From: JBBDIM01 sp040880405
GTDB taxonomy: Bacteria; Planctomycetota; Planctomycetia; Pirellulales; Pirellulaceae
NCBI GenBank assembly: GCA_040880405.1
Contig: JBBDIM010000186.1
Location: 1-12,407 of the forward strand
Reading direction: 5' to 3'
Length of the DNA stretch: 12,407 nt
A program made the translations under genes and the position numbers. The notes beneath the pieces were generated by a model that was given only the letters and a program-made list of their open reading frames with translations, ran no database searches and had not been told where the DNA came from. Positions within the stretch are counted from its first letter, which is position 1; every line of letters begins with the position of its first letter. This document shows, one piece after another, positions 1 through 6,241 of this stretch.

Positions 1-813
1 TACCTGCACGATACCGATTTGATCAAGAACGACCAGATCGACGCCGTCTACATCGCCACGCCGGTTAGTCTGCATCTGCCGCAAACTTTGGCCTCTCTGG
101 AAGCGGGCAAGCATGTCCTGGTCGAGAAGCCGATGGCGATGACCACCGCCGAGTGTCAGCAAATGGAGACGGAGGCCCACGCCGCCCAACGGGTTTTGAG
201 TGTCGCTTTCTATCGCCGCTACTACCCCGCCTATCGACGAATCAAACAGGTTCTCGCCGATGGAACCTTGGGAGACCTGCTCGCAGTCAACATCGTCACC
301 TCCGCCCCGCTGGGCATGGCGCCGGGGGAAGACGGTTACTGGCGGGTCCTCTTGGAACATGGGGGTGGCGGCCCCTTGATGGATGTCGGCAGCCACCGGT
401 TGGACCTGCTGTTAGATCTGCTGGGCCCGGTCCAGTCGGTCAAGGCAGAGACCTCGCGCGTGGCGGCCGACTACGAAAGCGAAAACGTCGCGACCTTGGC
501 CCTGACATTCAAGGGCGGAGTGCAGTGTTCGCTGCAATGCCTGTTCGGGGCAGGCGTCGACCCGGATGTCTTTACGCTGGTCGGCACCCAAGGGACCTTG
601 GACGCGACCCCGCTGAACACCGGGACCCTCCGCCTCACCACCGCCAGCGGAACCACCGAGGAAAAACTCCCCCCGGCCGAAAACTTCACCGCCCCGCTCA
701 TCGCCGACTTCGTCTCCGCCATCCAAAACGTCCACGATCCCCTGGTCACCGCCAAACACGCTATCGAAGTAAACGGGGTGATGGAAAGGGCGTATCGCTC
801 GGCGAGGGGATGA
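1..813 (+). CDS. Gfo/Idh/MocA-family NAD(P)-dependent oxidoreductase (5' partial)
   Basis: The reading frame is open from base 1, so the gene enters from the left and the first TTG in view (19) is not the start. The amino-terminal Rossmann GxGxxG motif and roughly the first 60-70 residues are therefore missing. What remains begins with the end of the dinucleotide-binding fold (an IDAVYIATP strand, then HLPQTLASLEAGKHVLVEKP). EKP is the family signature whose lysine is catalytic. Further on, GGGPLMDVGSHRLDLLLDLLG carries the conserved D-x-G-x-H-x-x-D motif with the catalytic histidine, followed by the beta-sheet substrate domain. Members are cytoplasmic and usually oxidise or reduce a sugar, inositol or related polyol; the substrate here cannot be read from sequence. 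It ends at a TGA, and no gene follows on the same strand for over 300 bases. Confidence 0.93.
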   Translation, partial: YLHDTDLIKNDQIDAVYIATPVSLHLPQTLASLEAGKHVLVEKPMAMTTAECQQMETEAHAAQRVLSVAFYRRYYPAYRRIKQVLADGTLGDLLAVNIVTSAPLGMAPGEDGYWRVLLEHGGGGPLMDVGSHRLDLLLDLLGPVQSVKAETSRVAADYESENVATLALTFKGGVQCSLQCLFGAGVDPDVFTLVGTQGTLDATPLNTGTLRLTTASGTTEEKLPPAENFTAPLIADFVSAIQNVHDPLVTAKHAIEVNGVMERAYRSARG

Positions 814-841
814 AGGAGTAATGAGTGGTTGAAAATAAAAG

Positions 842-862
842 CGGAAGGGCGCGAGCCCTCCG
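842..862. repeat. REP-like GC hairpin with GNRA loop
   Basis: CGG, one bulged A, and AGGGC pair with GCCCT and CCG around the tetraloop GCGA, a GNRA loop. From memory, sequence of the form AGGGCGCGAGCCCTCCG recurs between genes in Pirellula-type planctomycetes. Only one copy is in this window, so its repeat status is inferred. No T-run follows. Confidence 0.5.
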
Positions 863-907
863 ATCATTGGCGTTATATTCCCCCACTGGCAACGCCGCCT
901 CATGGAA

Positions 908-934
908 TCCAAGAAGGCGTCCAAACTTCTTGGA
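908..934. repeat. Perfect 8-bp inverted repeat
   Basis: TCCAAGAA at 908-915 is the exact reverse complement of TTCTTGGA at 927-934, with an 11-base loop. It is the third of four hairpins in a row behind the oxidoreductase gene. Function unknown. Confidence 0.5.
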
Positions 935-959
935 AGAGACTGGATTATCTCGCACTTCT

Positions 960-987
960 CATGCCCACGTTGGAGGGCGTGGGCATG
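960..987. repeat. Perfect 10-bp inverted repeat, probable dispersed planctomycete repeat
   Basis: CATGCCCACG at 960-969 is exactly complementary to CGTGGGCATG at 978-987, with an 8-base loop. The right arm continues into GCACCCGG. I recall this arm plus GGCACCCG tail from many planctomycete intergenic regions, where it yields spurious small proteins. The inverted repeat is seen; the genome-wide recurrence is recollection and is not shown by this window. Confidence 0.55.
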
Positions 988-1073
988 GCACCCGGATACC
1001 CGTAAACTTTGATTAGACAGACCACTACGCCCCCAGCCTGAAAAAGCTGATGGCCCCTCACTTCCCCCGCCCT

Positions 1074-1079
1074 TATAAT
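1074..1079 (+). promoter_or_regulatory. Possible -10 element for the isochorismatase/ThuA-like gene
   Basis: A perfect TATAAT sits about 60 bases before the start codon in otherwise GC-rich sequence. The bases 17 upstream (TGGCCC) do not resemble a -35 box, so the assignment rests on the -10 alone. A transcript from about 1086 would have a leader of about 55 bases. Confidence 0.35.
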
Positions 1080-1141
1080 GACGAGCGGTCCGCTGGACCG
1101 TCCCTCCCACACCGCCTGCCGCTTTTCTCACGGAGCCCGTC

Positions 1142-2746
1142 ATGACTCAACTTTGCCGATCTTGGTTTTCCTTGGCCGCCACCGGGCTGCTGACCACGCT
1201 CCTTTCTCTCGGGTCCGCCGTCGGCCAAGAATCTTTGAACCTGCAACTGCGCTGGCAGCAGGAGTCCGCCGAAGGGAGCGGGCGGTTCCATTACCGTGTG
1301 CGGGCCGAAGAGTGGCCAGCCGAGCAAACCGCTCTGATCGTCTGCGATGTCTGGGACTACCACTCCAGCCCCAATGCCAACGCGCGGCTCGGTGAGTTCG
1401 TTGACCGGCTAAACGATGTGGTCGAAGAGGCCCGGCGGCGGGGCGTGACCATCATCCACGCACCGAGCAATTGCATGCCCGCCTACAAGGATCACCCCGC
1501 CAGGGCCAAGGCAATCGAGGCTCCCAAAGCAGTGAACCTCCCGGAAGAGATCCGGCAGTGGTGTTATTCGATTCCGGCGGAAGAAAAGCTGAAGTATCCC
1601 TTGGATCAATCGGACGGCGGCAGCGATGACGACCCCCAGCGTCAGGCCGAGTGGTCCCAGAAAATGGCCGAGCTGGGGCGCAACCCCGGCCAGCCGTGGC
1701 AGCGACAGTCGGACAAGATCGAGATCGACGACGAGCGTGATTTCATTTCCGACCAAGGGGACGAAGTCTGGAATATCCTGGAAAGCCGCGGCATCAAGAA
1801 CGTGATCCTGACCGGGGTCCACGCCAACATGTGTGTGCTTGGCCGGCCGTTTGGGCTGCGGCGGCTGTCTCAAAACGGCAAGAACGTGGTCCTGCTCCGC
1901 GACCTGACCGACACGATGTACAACCCCAAGATGTGGCCCCACGTCAGCCACTTCACCGGCAACGATCTGATCGTCGCGCACATCGAGCGACTGGTCTGCC
2001 CCACCATTAGCAGCGAGCAACTGATCGGCGGCCAGGCCTTTCGCTTCGCGGCCGATAAGCGGCCCCATGTGGTGATGGTGGTGGCCGAGAAGCTTTACGA
2101 CACTGCCCGCACTTTGCCGGAGATCGCCGTGCAACCGCTCGGCAAAGATTTCCGCGTGACGGTGCTGCACGCCGACGAGAAACAATCCGAAGGAATCCCC
2201 GGGCTGGAATTTTTGGAGGAGGCGGACGTGCTGCTGCTCAGTGCGCGGCGGCGCTCTCTGCCGACCGACCAAATGCAGCGGATTCGCCGGTTCATCGCGG
2301 CCGGGAAACCGGTGGTCGCCCTGCGAACCTCCAGCCATGGGTTCGCCTTGCGGCAAGGGGCACCGCCGGAAGGGCACGCGGCCTGGCCGGAGTTCGACGC
2401 CGAGGTGATCGGCGGCAACTACCACGGCCACTACACCGACGGTGGTCGCTCGAGCGTCCAAGTGGTCGAGTCCTCCAAAACCTCCAAACTCCTCAACGGG
2501 TTCGAACCACTCCCCTACAGCCCAGGGGGCGATCTCTACAAAACAGCGCCGCTGGCCGAAGGTGCCGAGCTCTTGCTCCAAGGGCATCTGCAAGACTCCA
2601 AGCCGGAACCCGTCGCCTGGACGTTTTCCCGGGCCGATGGCGGCAAAACATTCTACACCTCGCTGGGCCATCCTAAAGATTTCAAGCAACCAGGGTTTGT
2701 GCGGCTGCTGGCTAACGCCCTGCACTGGGCGATTGAAAAGAAGTAG
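1142..2746 (+). CDS. Exported isochorismatase-like / ThuA-like two-domain hydrolase
   Basis: Residues 1-28 form a signal peptide (hydrophobic core, SAVG then Q29), so the enzyme probably acts outside the cytoplasm. Residues about 60-270 match the isochorismatase-like cysteine hydrolase fold: ALIVCDVWD gives the catalytic aspartate D69, DKIEID the likely lysine K192, and GVHANMCVLG the nucleophile C231. The usual DxQ of nicotinamidases is D-V-W here. From about residue 306 to the end (KRPHVVMVVAEKLYDT, then PVVALRTSSHGF, then a YTSLGHPKDF-type ending) it resembles ThuA, a glutamine-amidotransferase-like fold linked to trehalose and other sugar use in bacteria. Substrate unknown. ATG is preceded by GGAG (1132-1135) at 6 bases. 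The gene appears to be a single unit; the next gene starts 31 bases on. Confidence 0.88.
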   Translation: MTQLCRSWFSLAATGLLTTLLSLGSAVGQESLNLQLRWQQESAEGSGRFHYRVRAEEWPAEQTALIVCDVWDYHSSPNANARLGEFVDRLNDVVEEARRRGVTIIHAPSNCMPAYKDHPARAKAIEAPKAVNLPEEIRQWCYSIPAEEKLKYPLDQSDGGSDDDPQRQAEWSQKMAELGRNPGQPWQRQSDKIEIDDERDFISDQGDEVWNILESRGIKNVILTGVHANMCVLGRPFGLRRLSQNGKNVVLLRDLTDTMYNPKMWPHVSHFTGNDLIVAHIERLVCPTISSEQLIGGQAFRFAADKRPHVVMVVAEKLYDTARTLPEIAVQPLGKDFRVTVLHADEKQSEGIPGLEFLEEADVLLLSARRRSLPTDQMQRIRRFIAAGKPVVALRTSSHGFALRQGAPPEGHAAWPEFDAEVIGGNYHGHYTDGGRSSVQVVESSKTSKLLNGFEPLPYSPGGDLYKTAPLAEGAELLLQGHLQDSKPEPVAWTFSRADGGKTFYTSLGHPKDFKQPGFVRLLANALHWAIEKK

Positions 2747-2777
2747 AATCCGCTAAGCGGACCAATGATTCAACGTA

Positions 2778-3308
2778 ATGGGAGTAGCAAGGAAGTTGGC
2801 AAAACGTAAATCGAAAACGCCGAAGGCGAAAGATCCATCGGTTGAAAAGATCGGTCAATTGGTGCAGGCCTTTTGCGAAGAGCACCTCAATTCTGAGTAC
2901 GCCGAGCTATGCCTTGCGCTAACAGAGAAACTGGCCCGTAAACGCCCCTCGCCTTTGCTCAGCGGCAAGGCGGAGTCTTGGGCCTGCGGAATCGTGCGGA
3001 CGATTGGCTGGGTGAATTTCTTGGATGACCGAACCCAACAACCGCATATGAAGTTGACAGAGATCGACAAGGCTTTCGGGGTCGGCGAAAGTACCGGCCA
3101 AGGTAAGTCGAAGTTGATTCGCAAAATGTTGAAGATGGTGCCTCTTGATCCTGATTGGTGCCTCCGAAGCAATATGGACGATAACCCGATGGCCTGGATG
3201 ATTGAGGTCAACGGGTTTTTGGTGGACGCTCGGATGTTGAAGCGGGAGGTTCAGGAGGAGGCCCTGAGGTTAGGGCTGATTCCCTACATTCCCGAGCCGC
3301 CGAAATAA
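2778..3308 (+). CDS. DUF6398-like protein with a basic N-terminus
   Basis: This 176-residue cytoplasmic protein begins with a lysine/arginine-rich tail (residues 5-18). The segment from about 22 to 130 matches my memory of DUF6398: CEEHLNSEYAELCLALTEKLARKRPSPLLSG, a tryptophan-containing helix, then an INFL-like motif (VNFLDD) and CLR near 128-130. Residues about 93-118 (LTEIDKAFGVGESTGQGKSK followed by LIRKML) look like a helix-turn-helix, which together with the basic tail suggests nucleic-acid binding; that function is inferred. DUF6398 domains also occur fused to plasmid pRiA4b ORF-3-like domains, but no such fusion is present. There is no clear ribosome binding site before the ATG. An upstream ATG at 2765 is out of frame. 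Confidence 0.75.
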   Translation: MGVARKLAKRKSKTPKAKDPSVEKIGQLVQAFCEEHLNSEYAELCLALTEKLARKRPSPLLSGKAESWACGIVRTIGWVNFLDDRTQQPHMKLTEIDKAFGVGESTGQGKSKLIRKMLKMVPLDPDWCLRSNMDDNPMAWMIEVNGFLVDARMLKREVQEEALRLGLIPYIPEPPK

Positions 3309-3384
3309 GACAATGAGGTACCGCTCGCGACGTGCCGCATACGCTTCGTCTCGCCGAGTTCTGGAAGCAGTGGAAGTCGTTCCT

Positions 3385-3912
3385 TCACCGATAAAAATCA
3401 ATCCAGCCTACAGTCACCAACTTCGGATTACCTTCAAATAGGGCAGCAGGTAACTGGATCTCGAAGTAGCCATCTTCAAGCGGGATCGTCGATGTTGGTT
3501 TTCCGTCTTTGCCAATCAGACGAATCGCCATCCAGAAAGGGCTGTTGGCATCCAGGGGCGATTTCTCTTCCCCCTCTTTCCACTGCCGAACCGCGTGGTG
3601 ATCGCCCTGACTCGATACGGCCGCTTCCAGCGTGAGCTCGCCGCTGGTCACTTTGAGATGCTCCAGGCCCTTGAGGTGCAAATGCAGGGTAACATGGCTC
3701 GGCCACTTCTCCTCGGTGCGGTGGATGACCGCCTGGCTGATGCCCGTGGGGCTATGCAGGGAAACGACGGACTTGCCTTGCTGGGCGCGAAGTTGCGCGC
3801 GATCGGAGTCCCGCTTGGTCGTGATTTTCAGCGGGGGCTGATCCGCCGCATTGGCGGAGCCGATGCTCAGCATGAGGGCCAAAACAACGAGACGTGCGAC
3901 GTGTTGATGCAT
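3385..3912 (-). CDS. Exported protein of unknown function
   Basis: I do not recognise a named family, though the ending GNPKLVTVGWIDFYR resembles a conserved unknown protein of planctomycetes. I chose the ATG at 3912 because it places a clean signal peptide at the very N-terminus (MHQHVARLVVLALMLSIGSANA, cleaved after residue 22). A TTG at 3954 would add 14 polar residues before it. The mature part of about 153 residues is beta-strand-rich, without membrane segments, and has no cysteine pair or recognisable catalytic motif. It lies 38 bases behind the lipoprotein gene on the same strand, so the two probably share a transcript and both act in the periplasm or on the outer surface. Confidence 0.72.
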   Translation of the reverse strand: MHQHVARLVVLALMLSIGSANAADQPPLKITTKRDSDRAQLRAQQGKSVVSLHSPTGISQAVIHRTEEKWPSHVTLHLHLKGLEHLKVTSGELTLEAAVSSQGDHHAVRQWKEGEEKSPLDANSPFWMAIRLIGKDGKPTSTIPLEDGYFEIQLPAALFEGNPKLVTVGWIDFYR

Positions 3913-3950
3913 GGCGGCGACACCCTCTCGGACTGTCTGGAGTGTAGCGT

Positions 3951-4433
3951 TCAAGGCTCGTCCACATTCTCACGCGTGGCCTCTAGGTCGCCATTGCGGA
4001 TGCGCGTGATGACGATGCCCATTTCTCGGACACACTTGCAGAGGTGCGATTGCGAGAGATGCTCTCCCATGTCGGCCACCGCCTGTCGGCACTTGTGGGC
4101 TAGTTCCTTGTTTCCTTCGGCGTCCGCGTTCTCGGCGGCGGACATGGCCGCCAAGGCTAAATCCCGGAGTCTTGTGAGACGGTCTAGGATCTCCTGTTGT
4201 CGCTGGGAGTTTTGCCAGACGAACTTCTGCTCGCTCGGTAGTTCCTCGAATTCCAAATTGCTCCAGTCGATTCGCAGCAACTCGACCACCGCTTGATCCG
4301 GACTCCCCTTTTCCAGGGCCTCCAGGGACGGTCCCAGCGCGGTTTGCGAGAGATCGATCGCGTCGACACAGCCTGTCAGGCCGAACGCCAGGCAAATGAC
4401 CCAGGTCGCTTGTAGTTGAGTGGATGGTTGCAT
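3951..4433 (-). CDS. Small lipoprotein, alpha-helical, unknown function
   Basis: The N-terminus has a lipoprotein signal peptide with the lipobox LTGC, giving lipidated C22 after cleavage. The following 138 residues are almost entirely charged and helical (EALEKGSPDQAVVELLRIDW, then QRQQEILDRLTRLRDLALAA), which suggests a helical bundle or coiled coil facing the periplasm. No enzyme motif is visible. It is the first gene of a two-gene minus-strand unit with the exported protein downstream. Its stop (TGA) overlaps a TTG that could start the next gene, but the signal peptide argues for the later ATG. The start region faces the DinB-like gene, with which it shares the 4434-4591 spacer. Confidence 0.7.
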   Translation of the reverse strand: MQPSTQLQATWVICLAFGLTGCVDAIDLSQTALGPSLEALEKGSPDQAVVELLRIDWSNLEFEELPSEQKFVWQNSQRQQEILDRLTRLRDLALAAMSAAENADAEGNKELAHKCRQAVADMGEHLSQSHLCKCVREMGIVITRIRNGDLEATRENVDEP

Positions 4434-4591
4434 CTTTGGGGGTTCTTTCCGAATTCAAAGCCAACTGGGCCGCCGCCCAAACCGCGCAATTCTTCTCAAC
4501 TAGAAGAAATCGGCTTGCAGGACAGTGGACGCATGTATACACTCGGGCTTCGTGGGGCATTTACAAGTTATCACGTGCGAGGGACTTTGCC
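4434..4591. other. Shared intergenic region between divergent genes with a small palindrome
   Basis: This spacer must hold the control signals for both the lipoprotein (minus) and the DinB-like gene (plus). It contains a perfect 7-bp inverted repeat, TTCTTCT (4490-4496) and AGAAGAA (4502-4508) around CAACT, plus a short GC hairpin TGGGC/GCCCA at 4466-4479. Either could be an operator. No convincing -35/-10 pair was found. Confidence 0.4.
4579..4583 (+). promoter_or_regulatory. Ribosome binding site fixing the DinB-like start
   Basis: GAGGG lies 8 bases before the ATG at 4592. The frame is open 56 codons further upstream, but the added residues are unlike the family and have no such site, so 4592 is preferred. 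Confidence 0.6.
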
Positions 4592-5101
4592 ATGACAATT
4601 GCCGCAATGTTGCTACCGGAATTTGACCAGGAAATGGCCGCTACCCGCAAGATGCTAGAGCGCGTACCGGAAGATAAGCTCGATTGGCGGGTTCACGAAA
4701 AGTCGAACACGATTGGCTGGGTCGCCAATCATTTGATCGAGATCGCCGGTTGGACCGGCGGAACATTGACGGCTACCGAGTGGGACCTCAACCCGCCTGG
4801 CGGTCCGAAGTACGAGACGCCGAACCTCCGCACCCGAGCGGAGATGCTGGCCCAGTTCGATCAATTTGTGGCGGAAGGTCGGGCCGCGATTGAGCAGACC
4901 GACGATGCCGCCTTCGGTGAGAATTGGTCGCTGCTGGACAATGGGACGGTGCTGTTCACCATGCCGCGGCTGGTGGTGATCCGCAGCTTTGTCTTGAATC
5001 ACAGTATTCACCACCGGGGTCACTTGTGCGTCTACTACCGGCTGAACGACGTTTCGGTGCCGCCGCTGTATGGGCCTTCCGCGGATGAAGCGTGGGGTTA
5101 G
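4592..5101 (+). CDS. DinB-family four-helix metal-binding protein
   Basis: The 169-residue protein has the length and pattern of the DinB/YfiT-like four-helix bundle: an N-terminal helix (MLLPEFDQEMAATRKMLERV), then IGWVANHLIEIAGW with H47, and a C-terminal helix RSFVLNHSIHHRGHL. H47, H137 and H141 (the last two as HxxxH) fit the metal-binding histidine triad. Many members are thiol-dependent transferases or are induced by stress; which applies here cannot be told. The annotated start is the ATG with a ribosome binding site rather than an upstream extension. The stop codon overlaps the stop of the convergent methyltransferase gene by 4 bases, so the two transcripts must be complementary at their ends. 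Confidence 0.85.
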   Translation: MTIAAMLLPEFDQEMAATRKMLERVPEDKLDWRVHEKSNTIGWVANHLIEIAGWTGGTLTATEWDLNPPGGPKYETPNLRTRAEMLAQFDQFVAEGRAAIEQTDDAAFGENWSLLDNGTVLFTMPRLVVIRSFVLNHSIHHRGHLCVYYRLNDVSVPPLYGPSADEAWG

Positions 5102-6054
5102 ACCTCCAGGGTTTTTAGTCGTCGGCCCTTGGCGGTTGTGGGGGCACTGACCAGCGGTTCCGGGGCACCATCCAAGTCGTCCCCCGGTTTGGCTGCTTTG
5201 AGCCGCTTTTCGATTTGGGTCGCGTACTCGTCACTCAACTCATAGCCCAGGTAGTGTCGCTTCAACTTTTTAGCGACGGCCAAGGTGGTGCCGCTGCCGC
5301 CAAACGGATCGAGCACGAGGTCACCTTCATTGGAACAGCTCCGGACGATCCGCCCCAAAAGCTGCTCCGGCATTTGGCAACCATGGAACCCGGCCCGTTG
5401 CTTGAACGTGCCGGCGACTCGGGGGAAGTACCAGGTATCTTCCTCTTTGGTGAAGCCATGGGGGACATCCTGCGGCCGCAAGATCCAGGTGTCGTCCGGC
5501 AGGCGGCCTTTGGGGTTGGCGCGCCGGTCGCCGTAGACCAACTGCCGCGCCGAGGGGACGCGGATCGCATCGTCGTTGAAGGTGAACTTTTTGGGGTCCT
5601 TCACGAAGTGAAACATGTGGGCATGGCTGCGGGTAAATTTCGCCTTGCAGTTGACGCCGAATGTGTAATACCAGATCACCCAGCTCCGGCAGGTCAGCCC
5701 CAGTTCGCGCGTCGCCATCACCTTGAGTTCCGCCGCGAACTCATCTCCAATCGCCAGCCAAAAGGTCCCGTCAGGCTTGAGGACTCGAATGATTTGGCTG
5801 ATCCATTGGCGGCTCCACTCCAGGTAATCGTCCGCCTCGCGGCGATCGTCGTAGACGTCGTACTTATAGCCGATGTTGAAGGGTGGATCGGCGAACGCCA
5901 GATCGACACAACCTTCCGGCAATTCCGCAAGCCCCTCGATGCAGTCGCCGGAGATCAGTTGATTCATCGGCGGTACGAAACGTTTTTGCTTGGATGGCAC
6001 GCAGCAATTCTCCGTAGTGCGATTGAGCGAGTGCGGATCAATGGTCACCATCAT
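5098..6054 (-). CDS. Beta-class N6-adenine-type DNA methyltransferase, no restriction partner seen
   Basis: The protein transfers a methyl group from S-adenosylmethionine to DNA bases. Catalytic motif IV is DPPFNIGY (from residue 56); DPPF is typical of N6-adenine enzymes, N4-cytosine ones usually having SPPY. The cofactor motif I, DPFGGSGTT, comes late (249-257), followed by GYELSDEYATQIEKRL. This order (IV before I) defines the beta class of the N6_N4_Mtase family, with the target-recognition part between about 150 and 240. The start is supported by GGGGGAG 7 bases upstream (6062-6068); a later methionine at residue 30 has no such site. No endonuclease gene lies within the window, so it may be an orphan regulator-type methylase. 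Target sequence unknown. Confidence 0.9.
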   Translation of the reverse strand: MMVTIDPHSLNRTTENCCVPSKQKRFVPPMNQLISGDCIEGLAELPEGCVDLAFADPPFNIGYKYDVYDDRREADDYLEWSRQWISQIIRVLKPDGTFWLAIGDEFAAELKVMATRELGLTCRSWVIWYYTFGVNCKAKFTRSHAHMFHFVKDPKKFTFNDDAIRVPSARQLVYGDRRANPKGRLPDDTWILRPQDVPHGFTKEEDTWYFPRVAGTFKQRAGFHGCQMPEQLLGRIVRSCSNEGDLVLDPFGGSGTTLAVAKKLKRHYLGYELSDEYATQIEKRLKAAKPGDDLDGAPEPLVSAPTTAKGRRLKTLEV

Positions 6055-6241
6055 AGCGCCACTCCCCCAATCGCGGAATTACCCTTTTGGATTTGCAAGC
6101 GAATTCGCGGGTTCTCACGCTTTAGGAACCTGTCCCCCACAGTCCGCCAAGCCGGAAACAGTTGAAGCCGTGCTCTCCTTTGGATTACGATAGGGCCACA
6201 CGCCAAATCCTCCCTCCCTACCCAACTGTGAGAATCACGCC
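6055..6241. promoter_or_regulatory. Divergent promoter region between methyltransferase and beta-helix genes
   Basis: For the plus-strand gene a weak sigma-70-like pair can be drawn: TTGAAG (6162-6167) and TACGAT (6186-6191), 18 bases apart, each 4 of 6 to consensus. On the methyltransferase side there is the 10-bp perfect palindrome GCGAATTCGC (6099-6108), about 45 bases before its start, a possible operator. Both are candidates only. Confidence 0.3.

Larger units (their letters stand above)
814..1141. other. Gene-free stretch with four successive inverted repeats
   Basis: No convincing gene lies here. A 63-codon frame at 825-1016 runs through the repeats, and I take it as spurious. Four inverted repeats follow one another: 842-862 (GC stem with GCGA loop), 869-896 (GGCGTT/AACGCC), 908-934 (TCCAAGAA/TTCTTGGA) and 960-987 (CATGCCCACG/CGTGGGCATG). 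None is followed by a T-run, so they are not classic terminators. The last 60 bases hold a possible -10 element for the next gene. Confidence 0.7.

Noticed and set aside
825..1016. A 63-codon gene behind the oxidoreductase
   Set aside because: It lies wholly within the hairpin cluster and its translation is arginine/serine/proline-rich; such frames arise from intergenic repeats.
1409..2725. A 438-codon frame on the minus strand opposite the isochorismatase/ThuA-like gene
   Set aside because: It mirrors the codon bias of a GC-rich gene, is low in complexity (histidine, glutamine and arginine rich) and has no family resemblance, while the plus frame has two clear domains and a signal peptide.
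3913..3954. TTG start overlapping the lipoprotein stop codon for the exported protein
   Set aside because: It would put 14 polar residues ahead of an otherwise well-formed signal peptide; the ATG at 3912 is better.
5215..6165. A 316-codon plus-strand frame opposite the methyltransferase
   Set aside because: The minus-strand protein carries intact DPPF and DPFGGSGTT motifs; the opposite frame has no recognisable domain.
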